A program made the translations under genes and the position numbers. Below are positions 25,601-32,939 of a DNA stretch of 36,721 nt, piece by piece (position 1 is the stretch's first letter; each line of letters opens with the position of its first letter). A model generated the notes under the pieces. The model was not told where the DNA came from. It saw only the letters and a program-made list of their open reading frames with translations, and made no database searches. The stretch is from CAYQZD01 sp964421875 (GTDB lineage Bacteria > Electryoneota > Tariuqbacteria > Tariuqbacterales > Tariuqbacteraceae). Location: positions 1-36,721 of the forward strand of contig CAYQZD010000028.1 of the NCBI GenBank assembly GCA_964421875.1, read 5' to 3'.

Positions 25601-28600
25601 CGCCATCCTCTCCGGCGAAGTAGGCGGGATCTTTACCCATAAATTGCTGGATAAAGCCAAAGCTCGCGTTAGAGAATCGATTTACTTCAAAGCTAAAGCG
25701 CTGGAATCCAGCGAAGATTTCCTCGCCTCAGGAATAGAATACAAACGTGCGGCCATGGAGTCGCAAGACACCGCCTTCGTCGCTACCGCACTCTGGGAAG
25801 CCGGAAGAATCTTTCAAAAAGCCGCCGCCTGGGACAGCGCAATCGTGACCTACCAGCTTCTGGTGCAGAGGGTGCCGAAATCGCAGTGGGCGGACAAATC
25901 CCTCCACAATACGTCCATTATATACAATACAAACTTGAAAGAGCCCCGCAAAGCCGCGGAAACACTGGAACTGCTGTTTGACAGTTATCCCAAATCCGAA
26001 TACGCGCAGGTCGCCCTTACCAACGCCAGGTTCCATTACAATGAAAACGAGGACTATGAAAGCGTCATCCGCGTGAACGAAAAGTATCTCTCAGCCTTCC
26101 CCCAAGCTGAAGACGCGGTGCAGGTCCTGTTTGAAAACGCGGTTACCTACCTCAAAATGGGGATGCTGCAAAGAGCCGTTACTTCCTTCACTGACTTCAC
26201 CAAACGATTCCCGGACGACCCCAGGAATGTGGAAGCCGAATACCAGGTCGGAAAATACTACCTCGACACCAACGATATCCCCCAGGCGCGCCAGCATTTC
26301 GAAAGAGCCGTATCACTCCATCGTTCCTTGGTGCAAAAGGGAAAGCTCGGATACCCCAAATACGCCGCATTCGCCAAAGCCAGAATGCTCTGGTGGAAAC
26401 TCGAAGATTATTTCAAAATTCAATATGCCGGTGTCGCTGCCGTTGACGCCGCCCGGAATAGGAAGAACGCCCTTAAAAAAGAATTGGAGGAAGGCTACCA
26501 AGAACTGATATCCTTCCGCCAGAGGGAAAGTATCCAGGCGATTTTCAACCTCTGCCGAATCGATGAGGAAATTGCCCGCGCCGAAAAAGAACAGGCTATT
26601 CCCAGCCTCGCCAGTCTGGAACTGCTGGGAAAAAAAGAAGAAGTCCTGAGTAAAGCGCTCCCCCTTTATATCGACGCCGCAAACACCTACTATCATGGCT
26701 ATCAAGAACTCGAACAATGGCGAAAAGACCTGACTAATCAACGACCCACCCTTGAAGCGCACATCGCCGCCCTCGATTCACTGGTTACCTCGGAAACCGG
26801 CATCCCCCCGGATTCGCAGATTGTGCTGGAAGCGCAGAAAAAGGTGCTGAAAGACGTCGATGAGTCCATCGCCCTGTCTGAATTACTCCAGGATAGTTGT
26901 ATGAGCCGATATTCCGAAATATACCTGAAAAACCCGACTTACCTGGTGGAATTAGTAGATGGCTTACTCGCAATCCCGGATGCCGGGAACCGAACCGACC
27001 GGACAATATCAAGGAATATCACCCTCTCAAGAACTAAATTCTATGCCCTGAACACAGTCTTCCTCTACCGAGACGCCTATGTCGCTATCGACACCGTGAA
27101 GCAGGCTGACCAATTAAGAAAAGAAACCGCGATGAAAGGCGCGGAGGATATTTTCAGTGCGATGTTCGCAGAATACGATACCCTCTTCAGCAAAGTAGAT
27201 TATTATTTCGATATAAATATCAGAGCTTTCCATCGAATGGTGGATGAGGACGATGACGCCGCGGAAAACCTCTATAATCCCATCCTCAATTACTTCGACC
27301 TGGGAAAAGAAATCCTCGACTCTATGCTGGTAATGCACGAACTATACCTAACTCAGGTTCACAAAGATACGGTCAGAGTCCCCTACACGGACTTCCTGGA
27401 TTCACTCTATGCCTCTGCGGCCTGGAGATATTATTCATACTATAATGATAAAGCGCAACAGTGCAGTCTTCAATATGAAATCTACGATGAAAAGGCGATA
27501 GAAGGAAGTTACCTCCATGAAACCGGAGCGCTCCTTTTCGACGAAGCCAGGGGTTACGCGGAAGACTACCGAGAGGATTACAGAGATATATCCTTCGAAT
27601 ATATATGTGATTATGACATCGCCTCCCAGGACGCAGATAGATACATTAGAACTATGGTGAAACTCGACCCCTTCCAATACGGTGATTTGATGGATTTAAC
27701 CCTATCTTCGGAAAAAATCTACGGAGACTCCACTTGGAAGGTCACAGACCAGGCGCCATCGGACTTCATCCAACCCGATTTCGAAGACTCCGATTGGGCT
27801 TATGCAGTCTTCATCTCACCTTATCCCGAACCGGAACCGGAGGTCGATTCTCTAGCATTGGATTCTCTGGGGATGCCGCTTGATTCCACTATGATGGAAG
27901 AAACCCAAGCCGAAGTCGATACCGCTCAAGCCGCCGAAGATACTACGGGCGCCATCGTCGATTCAATGGCGGTGATGACGGATTCCACAATGATGGATTC
28001 CACAATGATGGATTCCGTTATGTTGACTGAAGGTGAATTGATGGAGACGGATAGCCTCGCCGCCGATTCCCTGTCGGAAATGGCGGAAACCGAGTTAGAT
28101 TCCGCCCTCGCCGATACCCTCCCGGAAATAGTCGAAGCTGACACACTGGAAGAGACTATCCCCGAAGTGGTGCTCGACCTCTCGGCGCTGGAAGAAATCG
28201 TGCCCCTGCCTATATGGGCGGAAAACCCCGCTGAAAAATTGCATTTCCGCTTCAAATTTAACATCGAAGGTAAACCCATCTCAGGATTGGTATATCTGTC
28301 TGCCGATGAAAAATTCGCCCTATGGGTCAATTCCCAGTTTGTGGCTGAATACGGCAGTTCGGAGGATGACTCCTGGATCCTGCCCTATAATACCAGCGTT
28401 AAAAGTTTCCTGCTTCCGGGATTGAACACCATCGCCGTCGAAGCCATCGATTCCGACCTTACCACAAGAGGCCTCTGGTTCAAACTGGAGTTCAGCGTGA
28501 TGCCGGAAAACATCGATGAAATCCCGGTCAAACACGCCTCCCGGCAAATCGCCCCGGAAACTGAAAGCGAACCGACCGGAAAAACCGAGGCGGTCGATAC

Positions 28601-28667
28601 CGAAAGTCCCGACGAAGAACAGCAGCCCGCGGAATCTACCGAAGAAACCGAGGTTGAAGAACAATAA
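22668..28667 (+). CDS. Giant secreted TPR protein with acidic linkers and a split carbohydrate-binding-like domain
   Basis: A 1999-aa protein from ATG 22668, which puts a signal peptide (about 1-26, ending CALAQ) first; an upstream in-frame ATG at 22614 would precede it with 18 polar residues. Order of parts: an Asp/Ser/Thr/Pro-rich acidic linker (about 27-225) with a 45-aa tandem duplication; two diverged helical repeats of about 96 aa (about 227 and 323 onward); many TPR-like repeats (about 480-1240); helical regions; a galactose-binding-like beta domain (about 1683-1950) interrupted by an acidic DSTMM-rich insert (about 1724-1842); and a Glu-rich tail. Probably a periplasmic or envelope-spanning scaffold. 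It has no family-wide name that I recognise. Confidence 0.8.
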   Translation: MRFCRVKSASLAFMLLFATGACALAQEPAAAGDSTSAVDSVSAAIPSDTLIPPNVIETEMESETAPPTDTIITIFETDTIVPVDSAFVPADSGVAVDEDTTTAPAQEDVLTPPDSMPLSQEIEPEMPVDSAFVPADSGVAVDEDTTIAPAQEDVLAPPDSMPLSQETEPEIPDSLTTTIQPDTSAQVEEAVIPAEQDTAETAEEIPPPAEIDTIAAADTSKVDSLTQLTLEEGLQLEIQGMTQVLEKLREMKPDIDERADSLLLNRYTTLETRLTELIQQGEAIKLSPETWSELIASYKKKKSLLEKEIYNLTDSLATAYTDVLLTPEEILQLEAQSATLALEELRAIKPDIDKKGEIQYLLQYRELEKRLINVIRRAEIARFSPEAWLELRAQFEMEQTALLDEVDNLTDSLVAAYTDMLEGERGKHLLKKIEDKDKVYADYIYRLGVLNLEQAELKFEREMAQYDALLDTLPGDMETPPRPEKDYSLAVGKFLEIAQNYPQSDYVDDSHYNMAYIKINSENEYVQDEGYDLLFDFIERFSDSPYYPDVQFRLGEYFFNAPHRDLDSAIVHYKAVLQSPEDEQYPRALYRLGWVYYDADRFEDAVAFLGQTVDKYISELEHGRFSNLMEESIENLSKSFATDTVALGVASAVEFLNKDDRRRQFFGARMMKRIGDIYQGDFSYPQAISAYDTMLNLFPMDSEAHRFQNKKILIYNKLNDKDKVAEEKFQLFNNYNHTTPWAKSQKDKARLAEADSMAERKLRELVNENVKLSLESKSNEDYQKAVDLGKTYVDHYPETENSERIHYNLATLLWEGLGEYLPAYVEFIQMSRRYPKAEFRERAAENATETALILIKRQEEDSTFTLPPASELELSLPQEVIQKIPYLGENPLSTAEILYLKAAQNYVDLFPNGKKASYYLFYAGVLYDRHEKYAAARHYLEIMVDNFPNSERREEAVALILDGYFKAEDFTKSEEYARAILSGEVGGIFTHKLLDKAKARVRESIYFKAKALESSEDFLASGIEYKRAAMESQDTAFVATALWEAGRIFQKAAAWDSAIVTYQLLVQRVPKSQWADKSLHNTSIIYNTNLKEPRKAAETLELLFDSYPKSEYAQVALTNARFHYNENEDYESVIRVNEKYLSAFPQAEDAVQVLFENAVTYLKMGMLQRAVTSFTDFTKRFPDDPRNVEAEYQVGKYYLDTNDIPQARQHFERAVSLHRSLVQKGKLGYPKYAAFAKARMLWWKLEDYFKIQYAGVAAVDAARNRKNALKKELEEGYQELISFRQRESIQAIFNLCRIDEEIARAEKEQAIPSLASLELLGKKEEVLSKALPLYIDAANTYYHGYQELEQWRKDLTNQRPTLEAHIAALDSLVTSETGIPPDSQIVLEAQKKVLKDVDESIALSELLQDSCMSRYSEIYLKNPTYLVELVDGLLAIPDAGNRTDRTISRNITLSRTKFYALNTVFLYRDAYVAIDTVKQADQLRKETAMKGAEDIFSAMFAEYDTLFSKVDYYFDINIRAFHRMVDEDDDAAENLYNPILNYFDLGKEILDSMLVMHELYLTQVHKDTVRVPYTDFLDSLYASAAWRYYSYYNDKAQQCSLQYEIYDEKAIEGSYLHETGALLFDEARGYAEDYREDYRDISFEYICDYDIASQDADRYIRTMVKLDPFQYGDLMDLTLSSEKIYGDSTWKVTDQAPSDFIQPDFEDSDWAYAVFISPYPEPEPEVDSLALDSLGMPLDSTMMEETQAEVDTAQAAEDTTGAIVDSMAVMTDSTMMDSTMMDSVMLTEGELMETDSLAADSLSEMAETELDSALADTLPEIVEADTLEETIPEVVLDLSALEEIVPLPIWAENPAEKLHFRFKFNIEGKPISGLVYLSADEKFALWVNSQFVAEYGSSEDDSWILPYNTSVKSFLLPGLNTIAVEAIDSDLTTRGLWFKLEFSVMPENIDEIPVKHASRQIAPETESEPTGKTEAVDTESPDEEQQPAESTEETEVEEQ
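22911..23180 (+). repeat. 135-bp in-frame tandem duplication
   Basis: CCGGTCGATTCCGCCTTCG starts at 22911 and again at 23046, and the two 135-bp (45-codon) units differ at only a few positions. The duplication lies in the acidic linker of the giant TPR protein. Confidence 0.85.
27981..28010 (+). repeat. 15-bp tandem repeat encoding DSTMM
   Basis: Two identical units of GATTCCACAATGATG, followed by a diverged third, encode DSTMMDSTMMDS in the low-complexity insert of the giant TPR protein. Confidence 0.85.
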
Positions 28668-28676
28668 GAGCGTAAT

Positions 28677-29018
28677 ATGAGATATATTTTAATTGTATTG
28701 GTCTTGTCGCTGGCTTTAACCATCCCCGGAGTGATTAATCCGGCTTTTGCCCAGGAAGCTGAAACCACCCCGACTGCTGAACAAACCGGGCAAGCCCCCG
28801 CGGCAGTCCGGCTGGAAGAATTGGAAATCAGCCTGCCCAGCCTTGAAGTGCTCTATATCCCGCGAAGAGAAGTGGACCTCCCACCGGTAAAATTTACCGG
28901 AACCTACCTTTCAGGAAGACTCGCGCCTGCCCCTAAGTTGTTTGTTATAGACAAAAAAGACCTGAAACCCTTGAGGGTGGAAGAAGTGGCGAATTTGCTT
29001 GCAAAAGAGAGAAATTAA
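28677..29018 (+). CDS. Small secreted protein of unknown function
   Basis: A 113-aa protein with a signal peptide (about 1-25, ending AFAQ), a short disordered stretch rich in Ala, Thr and Gln, and a conserved-looking segment of about 60 residues with SLPSLEVLYIPRREVDLPP. I do not recognise the family. It lies nine bases after the giant TPR gene and before the ExbB-like gene, so it is probably a part of the same envelope system. The -35 box of the promoter at 29000 lies inside its last codons. Confidence 0.65.
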   Translation: MRYILIVLVLSLALTIPGVINPAFAQEAETTPTAEQTGQAPAAVRLEELEISLPSLEVLYIPRREVDLPPVKFTGTYLSGRLAPAPKLFVIDKKDLKPLRVEEVANLLAKERN

Positions 29019-29028
29019 TTGTATATTC
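29000..29028 (+). promoter_or_regulatory. Internal promoter before the ExbB-like gene
   Basis: TTGCAA (29000-29005), a 17-base spacer and TATATT (29023-29028). The 95-nt structured element starts three bases after the -10 box, so it would be at the very 5' end of the transcript. Confidence 0.6.
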
Positions 29029-29030
29029 CT

Positions 29031-29126
29031 TTACCTTAAAAATGGCGGTAGCGTCAATGTGCGAGCCTTTAATTTCATCATAAGTTGCGCAAGGTCGCGA
29101 AAGAAACCCTCGTATGAGGGATTCAT
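29031..29126 (+). ncRNA. 95-nt structured element, copy 1 (leader of the ExbB-like gene)
   Basis: Aligns end to end with copies 2 and 3. Conserved blocks: TTTACC at the start, GGCGG, TGCGAGCC, AATTTCATCATAAGTTGCG, GGTCGCGAAAGA, and a final hairpin CCCTC-GTAT-GAGGG. It ends 110 bases before the ExbB-like ATG. Leader RNA, mobile repeat or both remain possible. Confidence 0.55.
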
Positions 29127-29236
29127 CGAAAGAATCCTATCTATACTGCTAATCTCACTGAAATTCAAAAAATCAAGAAATCCCTTGACCACGGCAACGC
29201 AAAATCAAAATAAATAAATAATATGAAGGAGCAGTA

Positions 29237-29872
29237 ATGCAGTTTCTCGCCGAATATTTCAGTAACTTCAGCCCGGCGGAACCCGCGTTCATGTTCATGT
29301 GGGGATTGGCTCTGGTGCTGATTTTCATCCTGGGCATCTCCATTGAAAGAGTCTATTACGTCCTGATCCGCTCCAATGTAAACGCCCCCAAGTTCATGGC
29401 GGAAGTTCGCAAACTTGTCAACGCGGGTGACATCAAAAAATCCATTGCGCTCTGTAGAAGCGCAGGTCATCGAGCTATTCCTAAAGTTTTCCTCCGCGCA
29501 CTGGAAGCATGCGAAGGGAAGGAAGTGGCGGATTTCAGAACCATTCAGAATGCCGTGGACGAAGCCACATTGGAACTCATTCCCAACATCTCAAAACGAA
29601 CCAACTACCTGGCGATGTTCGCCAATGTATCGGTCCTGTTCGGACTGATGGGAACTATTTACGGTCTAATCCTATCCTTCTCCGCTGCCGGAACCGATAC
29701 CGCAATGTTAACCAAAGGTATCTCCACCGCGATGGGAACCACATTCGGAGGATTGATCAACGCTATCCCAGCCATTCTTCTTTATACCTGGATTAACACC
29801 AAAGCTAACGCTATCGTCGATGATATCGACGAATACTCGGTCAAGTTAATTCACTTATTAACCTCGAGATAG
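29237..29872 (+). CDS. MotA/TolQ/ExbB family proton channel protein
   Basis: A 211-aa inner-membrane protein with three helices (about 19-37, 127-150, 168-187). The family core is clear: LFGLMGTIYGLILSF in helix 2 and TAMGTTFGGLINAIPAI in helix 3, including the threonines thought to line the ion path. It should form the pentameric stator around the ExbD-type subunits encoded next. AAGGAG lies before ATG 29237; the next gene starts two bases after its stop. Whether it is closest to TolQ, ExbB or AglR cannot be settled by eye. Confidence 0.92.
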   Translation: MQFLAEYFSNFSPAEPAFMFMWGLALVLIFILGISIERVYYVLIRSNVNAPKFMAEVRKLVNAGDIKKSIALCRSAGHRAIPKVFLRALEACEGKEVADFRTIQNAVDEATLELIPNISKRTNYLAMFANVSVLFGLMGTIYGLILSFSAAGTDTAMLTKGISTAMGTTFGGLINAIPAILLYTWINTKANAIVDDIDEYSVKLIHLLTSR

Positions 29873-29874
29873 TA

Positions 29875-30519
29875 ATGCCGTATAAAGTTAAATCCGCGTT
29901 TAGACCCTCCGAAAGGAGAAGGCGAGAACCGGACACAATAGAGCTGAACGTCACTCCCATTATGAACCTGGTGGTGGTGCTGATACCGCTCCTGCTGCAA
30001 GCTGTGGTGATGGTGAAGCTGGGAATCATCGACTATGAACCACCGGAATTGATGGCAGCCCCCCAGGAAGATGCTGGCGAAGGTGGCGGGGAAGGCGGGG
30101 GAGATGAAATACAACTCCTGGAACTCAAGGTCAACGTAAACGACTCAAGCTTTGAGGTCAGCATCTTCAATGCTGACACCGGACAGGGATATTGGAAAAT
30201 CCCTATCCTCCCAGAAGGTGAATACGATTTCGCTCAACTGCAGGAAGTCCTCTACACCATCAAAACCGAAACGGTTGGCCCACCCATAAGAACCGAAACG
30301 GTTATAGATACCATCGAGGGGAAACCGGTTCCGGAGGTTAAGGAGATATTCAAAATGCAGGACGCCGATATCGTCCGTATCTCCGCTGTCCCCAACGTGA
30401 GCTATCAGACTGTCATCTCGGTCCTCGACGCCACCAGGGAAATAACGGTAGAAGGGGAAATTAAATTCCTCTTTCCCAACCAGGTGCTGGGATACATCGC
30501 TATGGTCGGCGTAATGTGA
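29875..30519 (+). CDS. ExbD/TolR-like protein 1, catalytic Asp replaced by Asn
   Basis: A 214-aa protein with a basic cytoplasmic N terminus, one helix (about 26-47) and a periplasmic domain with a Gly/Glu-rich linker (about 58-72). The helix begins LNVTPIMN, matching the ExbD motif INVTPFID, but position 31 is Asn where the family has its proton-carrying Asp. It follows the ExbB-like gene by two bases with no ribosome-binding site, suggesting coupling. Longer than usual ExbD proteins (about 140 aa). Paired with a second ExbD-like gene that keeps the Asp. Confidence 0.85.
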   Translation: MPYKVKSAFRPSERRRREPDTIELNVTPIMNLVVVLIPLLLQAVVMVKLGIIDYEPPELMAAPQEDAGEGGGEGGGDEIQLLELKVNVNDSSFEVSIFNADTGQGYWKIPILPEGEYDFAQLQEVLYTIKTETVGPPIRTETVIDTIEGKPVPEVKEIFKMQDADIVRISAVPNVSYQTVISVLDATREITVEGEIKFLFPNQVLGYIAMVGVM

Positions 30520-30579
30520 TGCACGCCTCCTTGGGAAGTTGGTGAAAATTTCAGCGAATAATTTAATTTAGGTCCTTAA

Positions 30580-31074
30580 ATGGCTGCACCATCAAAAGCC
30601 AAAAAGCACAAACCCGAAGAAGCGGGGATGCCCAACCTGACGACGATGATGGATATGATGACCATCATCCTCCTCTTCCTCCTTAAGACGATGAGCGTGT
30701 CCGGACAACTATTACACCCGGCCCCCGGGATTCAACTCCCCGAATCGCTCCGGGAAGTCGCTCCAGAACAACACCTGATGTTCATTATTAACTCCGCTGG
30801 AGTGTTCGTGGACAACGAGGGTAGTATCGGGGAACAGGTCGCCTATGTGGAAGAGCTTGAGGATGATGCCATCCCTATGTTCGATAGCCTCGTCTCTATG
30901 CTGGATTCCATCAGAGCCGAAGACCGCTTGTTAGGGCGGGAACTAAGAACTACTGTAACACTGCAAGGGGACAGAGAAATCCCCTATAAGCACCTCTACA
31001 AGTTCATCACTTCCTGTGCTAATTCGGAATTCGAGAAGATTCAATTTGTGGTCGAAAAAGCGAAGAAGGGGTAG
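30580..31074 (+). CDS. ExbD/TolR-like protein 2, Asp retained
   Basis: A 164-aa protein with a Lys-rich N terminus, one helix (about 19-38) and a periplasmic domain. The motif MPNLTTMMDMMTIILLFLL places Asp25 where ExbD/TolR proteins carry their essential Asp. It therefore looks able to conduct protons, unlike its upstream paralogue. The stop is followed six bases later by the AgmX-like gene. Confidence 0.88.
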   Translation: MAAPSKAKKHKPEEAGMPNLTTMMDMMTIILLFLLKTMSVSGQLLHPAPGIQLPESLREVAPEQHLMFIINSAGVFVDNEGSIGEQVAYVEELEDDAIPMFDSLVSMLDSIRAEDRLLGRELRTTVTLQGDREIPYKHLYKFITSCANSEFEKIQFVVEKAKKG

Positions 31075-31080
31075 GATATT

Positions 31081-32076
31081 ATGGCAGAAACATCGGCAAC
31101 ACATTTCCCCGGTCATCTTCAAAGGCAGATTCTTAAAGAACTCGACATCCGTTTTTGGATTATCTTCTTCTGTTGTTTTGTCTGTATCAATTCCTTTTTC
31201 TACTACAGGGTAGTTAATCCCATCGTACTCTCAGCTGCCGATAAACAAGCGTTCATTCGTAAACTCTACAAAGTTGACAAAACGGTCATCGCTAATCTGG
31301 AAGCTCAGAAACAAGCGGCCGTGGTGCAGCAGCAGCGCGAAGAGAAAAAGGAAGAAGTACAGGAAAAACGCGAAGAACGTAAAAAGATGACTGATGCGGA
31401 GAGAGCTCAGGCGCGAAAGCAAGCCAAAGCTCAAAGAGAAGCAAAAAAAGCTGAAAGAAGGATGAGAGCCGCCAAAAAATTTGTCGCGGCGGGAGTGGCA
31501 CGCGCCGGTAGCGGGGGATTGGGCAGGTCCGGCCGCAAAGGAAGAGGAGCTGGCGGTAAAAGTTTCGGAATCTCAGGCACCGGAAGTCGAGGAATCGTCT
31601 CCGGTGGACTGTCCTCCCTCGGAGGAGGTCCCCGCTTTGTTGAAGGTGAAGCCTATGTCGAAGACGCCGGTGATATTGATATCACCGCTACGGAATCGGT
31701 TGAAATGACCGAAGGTGAACTCACCGGTGGCGTCATCATCGAAGAAATTGAAGAACCCACCGGAACCGGAGCGGCAAGCGTCAATCGAAGCTCCGATGCC
31801 CTGATGATGGTGATTGAACCGCAATTGGGAAGCCTCCAACGATGCTATGAAAGATATAGGAAAAAAGATCCCCAGCTTAACGGGCGCGTAGTGATTAAAT
31901 TCACCATCAACGCCGATGGCTCGGTATCAAGAATTACCATCACCGGAAGATGGAGCAATCCCCAGCTCGGAGCGCAGGTGGAGGATTGCATCAGAAATCG
32001 TATCGAAAGAAGATGGCGCTTTGACCCCATTCAAGAAGGTGATACCCAAGTAGAAGTTCCCATCAGCTTCAAGTAA
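31081..32076 (+). CDS. TonB-like energy transducer with AgmX/PglI-type C-terminal domain
   Basis: A 331-aa protein with one N-terminal helix (about 24-42), a Lys/Glu/Arg-rich coiled coil (about 75-135), a Gly-rich flexible stretch (about 140-187) and a C-terminal domain (about 241-331). The last part fits the AgmX/PglI C-terminal family: LQRCYERYRKKDPQLNGRV, FTINADGSV and the second cysteine in DCIRN, with C255 and C303 probably forming a disulfide. The layout is that of TonB/TolA/GltG-type proteins that carry force from an ExbB-ExbD motor across the periplasm. An AGGA lies before the ATG; it is the last gene of the cluster. Confidence 0.87.
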   Translation: MAETSATHFPGHLQRQILKELDIRFWIIFFCCFVCINSFFYYRVVNPIVLSAADKQAFIRKLYKVDKTVIANLEAQKQAAVVQQQREEKKEEVQEKREERKKMTDAERAQARKQAKAQREAKKAERRMRAAKKFVAAGVARAGSGGLGRSGRKGRGAGGKSFGISGTGSRGIVSGGLSSLGGGPRFVEGEAYVEDAGDIDITATESVEMTEGELTGGVIIEEIEEPTGTGAASVNRSSDALMMVIEPQLGSLQRCYERYRKKDPQLNGRVVIKFTINADGSVSRITITGRWSNPQLGAQVEDCIRNRIERRWRFDPIQEGDTQVEVPISFK

Positions 32077-32140
32077 TACAATGATTTGGCGATAATTGCG
32101 ATGAGTATCTGAGTCCGGAGTTTTTAATCCTGCGAGGTAT

Positions 32141-32169
32141 AAGGTTGTCCGCTTAAAGCGGACAACCTT
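32141..32169. repeat. Perfect 14-bp palindrome
   Basis: AAGGTTGTCCGCTT and AAGCGGACAACCTT with a single central base. No T run follows on either strand, so it is listed as a repeat rather than a terminator. Confidence 0.6.
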
Positions 32170-32219
32170 GAAAACAAATCTGACCTTAGAGTTGCCAATA
32201 AGCATATCTAATAAAAACA

Positions 32220-32252
32220 AACCGTTATCGGTATGATAGCGGTTATTTTTTT
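32220..32252 (+). terminator. Rho-independent terminator of the TPR/ExbB cluster
   Basis: AACCGTTATC pairs with GATAGCGGTT (one G-U) around a five-base loop, followed by A and seven T residues. It lies about 145 bases after the AgmX-like stop codon. Confidence 0.85.
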
Positions 32253-32419
32253 ACCATAACAGAGGTGATGTGGGTTTCAACCCACCAGTTTACTACCGCC
32301 TCTCATTTGTAACCAAACTGTAAGGCGGTCGTTTAAATTCCGCCAATATCTGAATTGTCATTCCGAGCGAAAGCCGGAATCCTGGGCGGAGTAATTATGA
32401 GGTGGTCTTTTTACTTTTG

Positions 32420-32447
32420 TGCTGCAGAGTCCCCGCACTCTGCAGCA
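32420..32447. repeat. Palindromic repeat, GCAGAGT type
   Basis: TGCTGCAGAGT / ACTCTGCAGCA, 11-bp stem, six-base loop complementary to that of the copy at 103-128, i.e. inverted relative to it. Confidence 0.75.
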
Positions 32448-32465
32448 TATTCACATATTCTCCTC

Positions 32466-32489
32466 GTTCCCACGCTCCCGCGTGGGAAT
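32466..32489. repeat. Palindromic repeat, CCCACGC type
   Basis: GTTCCCACGC / GCGTGGGAAT, inverted relative to the copy at 25-50. Confidence 0.75.
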
Positions 32490-32587
32490 GCATAAGGAAT
32501 TAGCCGGCTCCGGATTCCGTTCTAAGATAACCGCCCGGGCCTCCAAGCATAAGCCCTAAGTATAGATTCACTTTTTTACCGTAAAAC

Positions 32588-32616
32588 TTGACAAATGTTC
32601 AGCATAATCGTATATT
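32588..32616 (+). promoter_or_regulatory. Sigma-70 type promoter, probably for aspS
   Basis: TTGACA (32588-32593), a 17-base spacer and TATATT (32611-32616), followed by ACC. It would give a leader of about 315 bases containing the (TCA)8 run, the TCATTCC repeat and the 95-nt element. Confidence 0.7.
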
Positions 32617-32685
32617 ACCTGAGAGGGGGCATTTAAAATTACGGCCGCGCCGGCGGTGAGTTCATTCGCTTCGCCCTCTTCATTT

Positions 32686-32709
32686 TCATCATCATCATCA
32701 TCATCATCA
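32686..32709 (+). repeat. (TCA)8 trinucleotide run
   Basis: Eight uninterrupted TCA units in the spacer upstream of aspS. Confidence 0.9.
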
Positions 32710-32717
32710 TTGACACT

Positions 32718-32899
32718 GCTGTCATTCCAGCCTGTCTGGAATCTGACAGCAGAAAAATTCTAAGTTCAGATTCCCGACGAGTTCATTCCATTTACCATGA
32801 AAATAGCGGCTGCGCATCCCGCGAGTCGTGAATTTTAATCTTAAGTTGCGCGAGGTCGCGATAGAGACCCTCGAATGAGGATTTACTTGCGGGAATGAC
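32718..32899. repeat. TCATTCC composite repeat interrupted by the 95-nt element
   Basis: The left part (32718-32779) and right part (32886-32899) match the continuous repeat at 13056-13137. Between them lie 106 bases (32780-32885) that contain copy 2 of the 95-nt element in place of seven bases in the intact copy. Confidence 0.75.
32791..32885 (+). ncRNA. 95-nt structured element, copy 2 (upstream of aspS)
   Basis: Begins TTTACCATGAAAATAGCGGC, carries CGCGAGTCGTGAATT, TTAAGTTGCGCGA and the hairpins GGTC/GACC and CCTC-GAAT-GAGG. The first stem is GCGGC/GTCGT. It ends 54 bases before the aspS ATG. Unlike copies 1 and 3 it has no promoter directly in front of it. Confidence 0.55.
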
Positions 32900-32939
32900 A
32901 AATCGGGAAGGCGCTTCATTCACATAGAGTAATACAAAT

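Larger units (their letters stand above)
32077..32939. other. Repeat-rich spacer before aspS
   Basis: 863 bases with no gene. In order it holds a 14-bp palindrome (32141-32169), a terminator (32220-32252), further small palindromes including GTGGGTT/AACCCAC (32270-32285), GCAGAGT- and CCCACGC-type repeats, a promoter (32588-32616), a (TCA)8 run (32686-32709), and a TCATTCC repeat interrupted by a copy of the 95-nt element. Confidence 0.7.

Noticed and set aside
32141..32169. A terminator for the AgmX-like gene
   Set aside because: The stem is strong but no T run follows on either strand; the hairpin at 32220-32252 with seven T residues is the better terminator.
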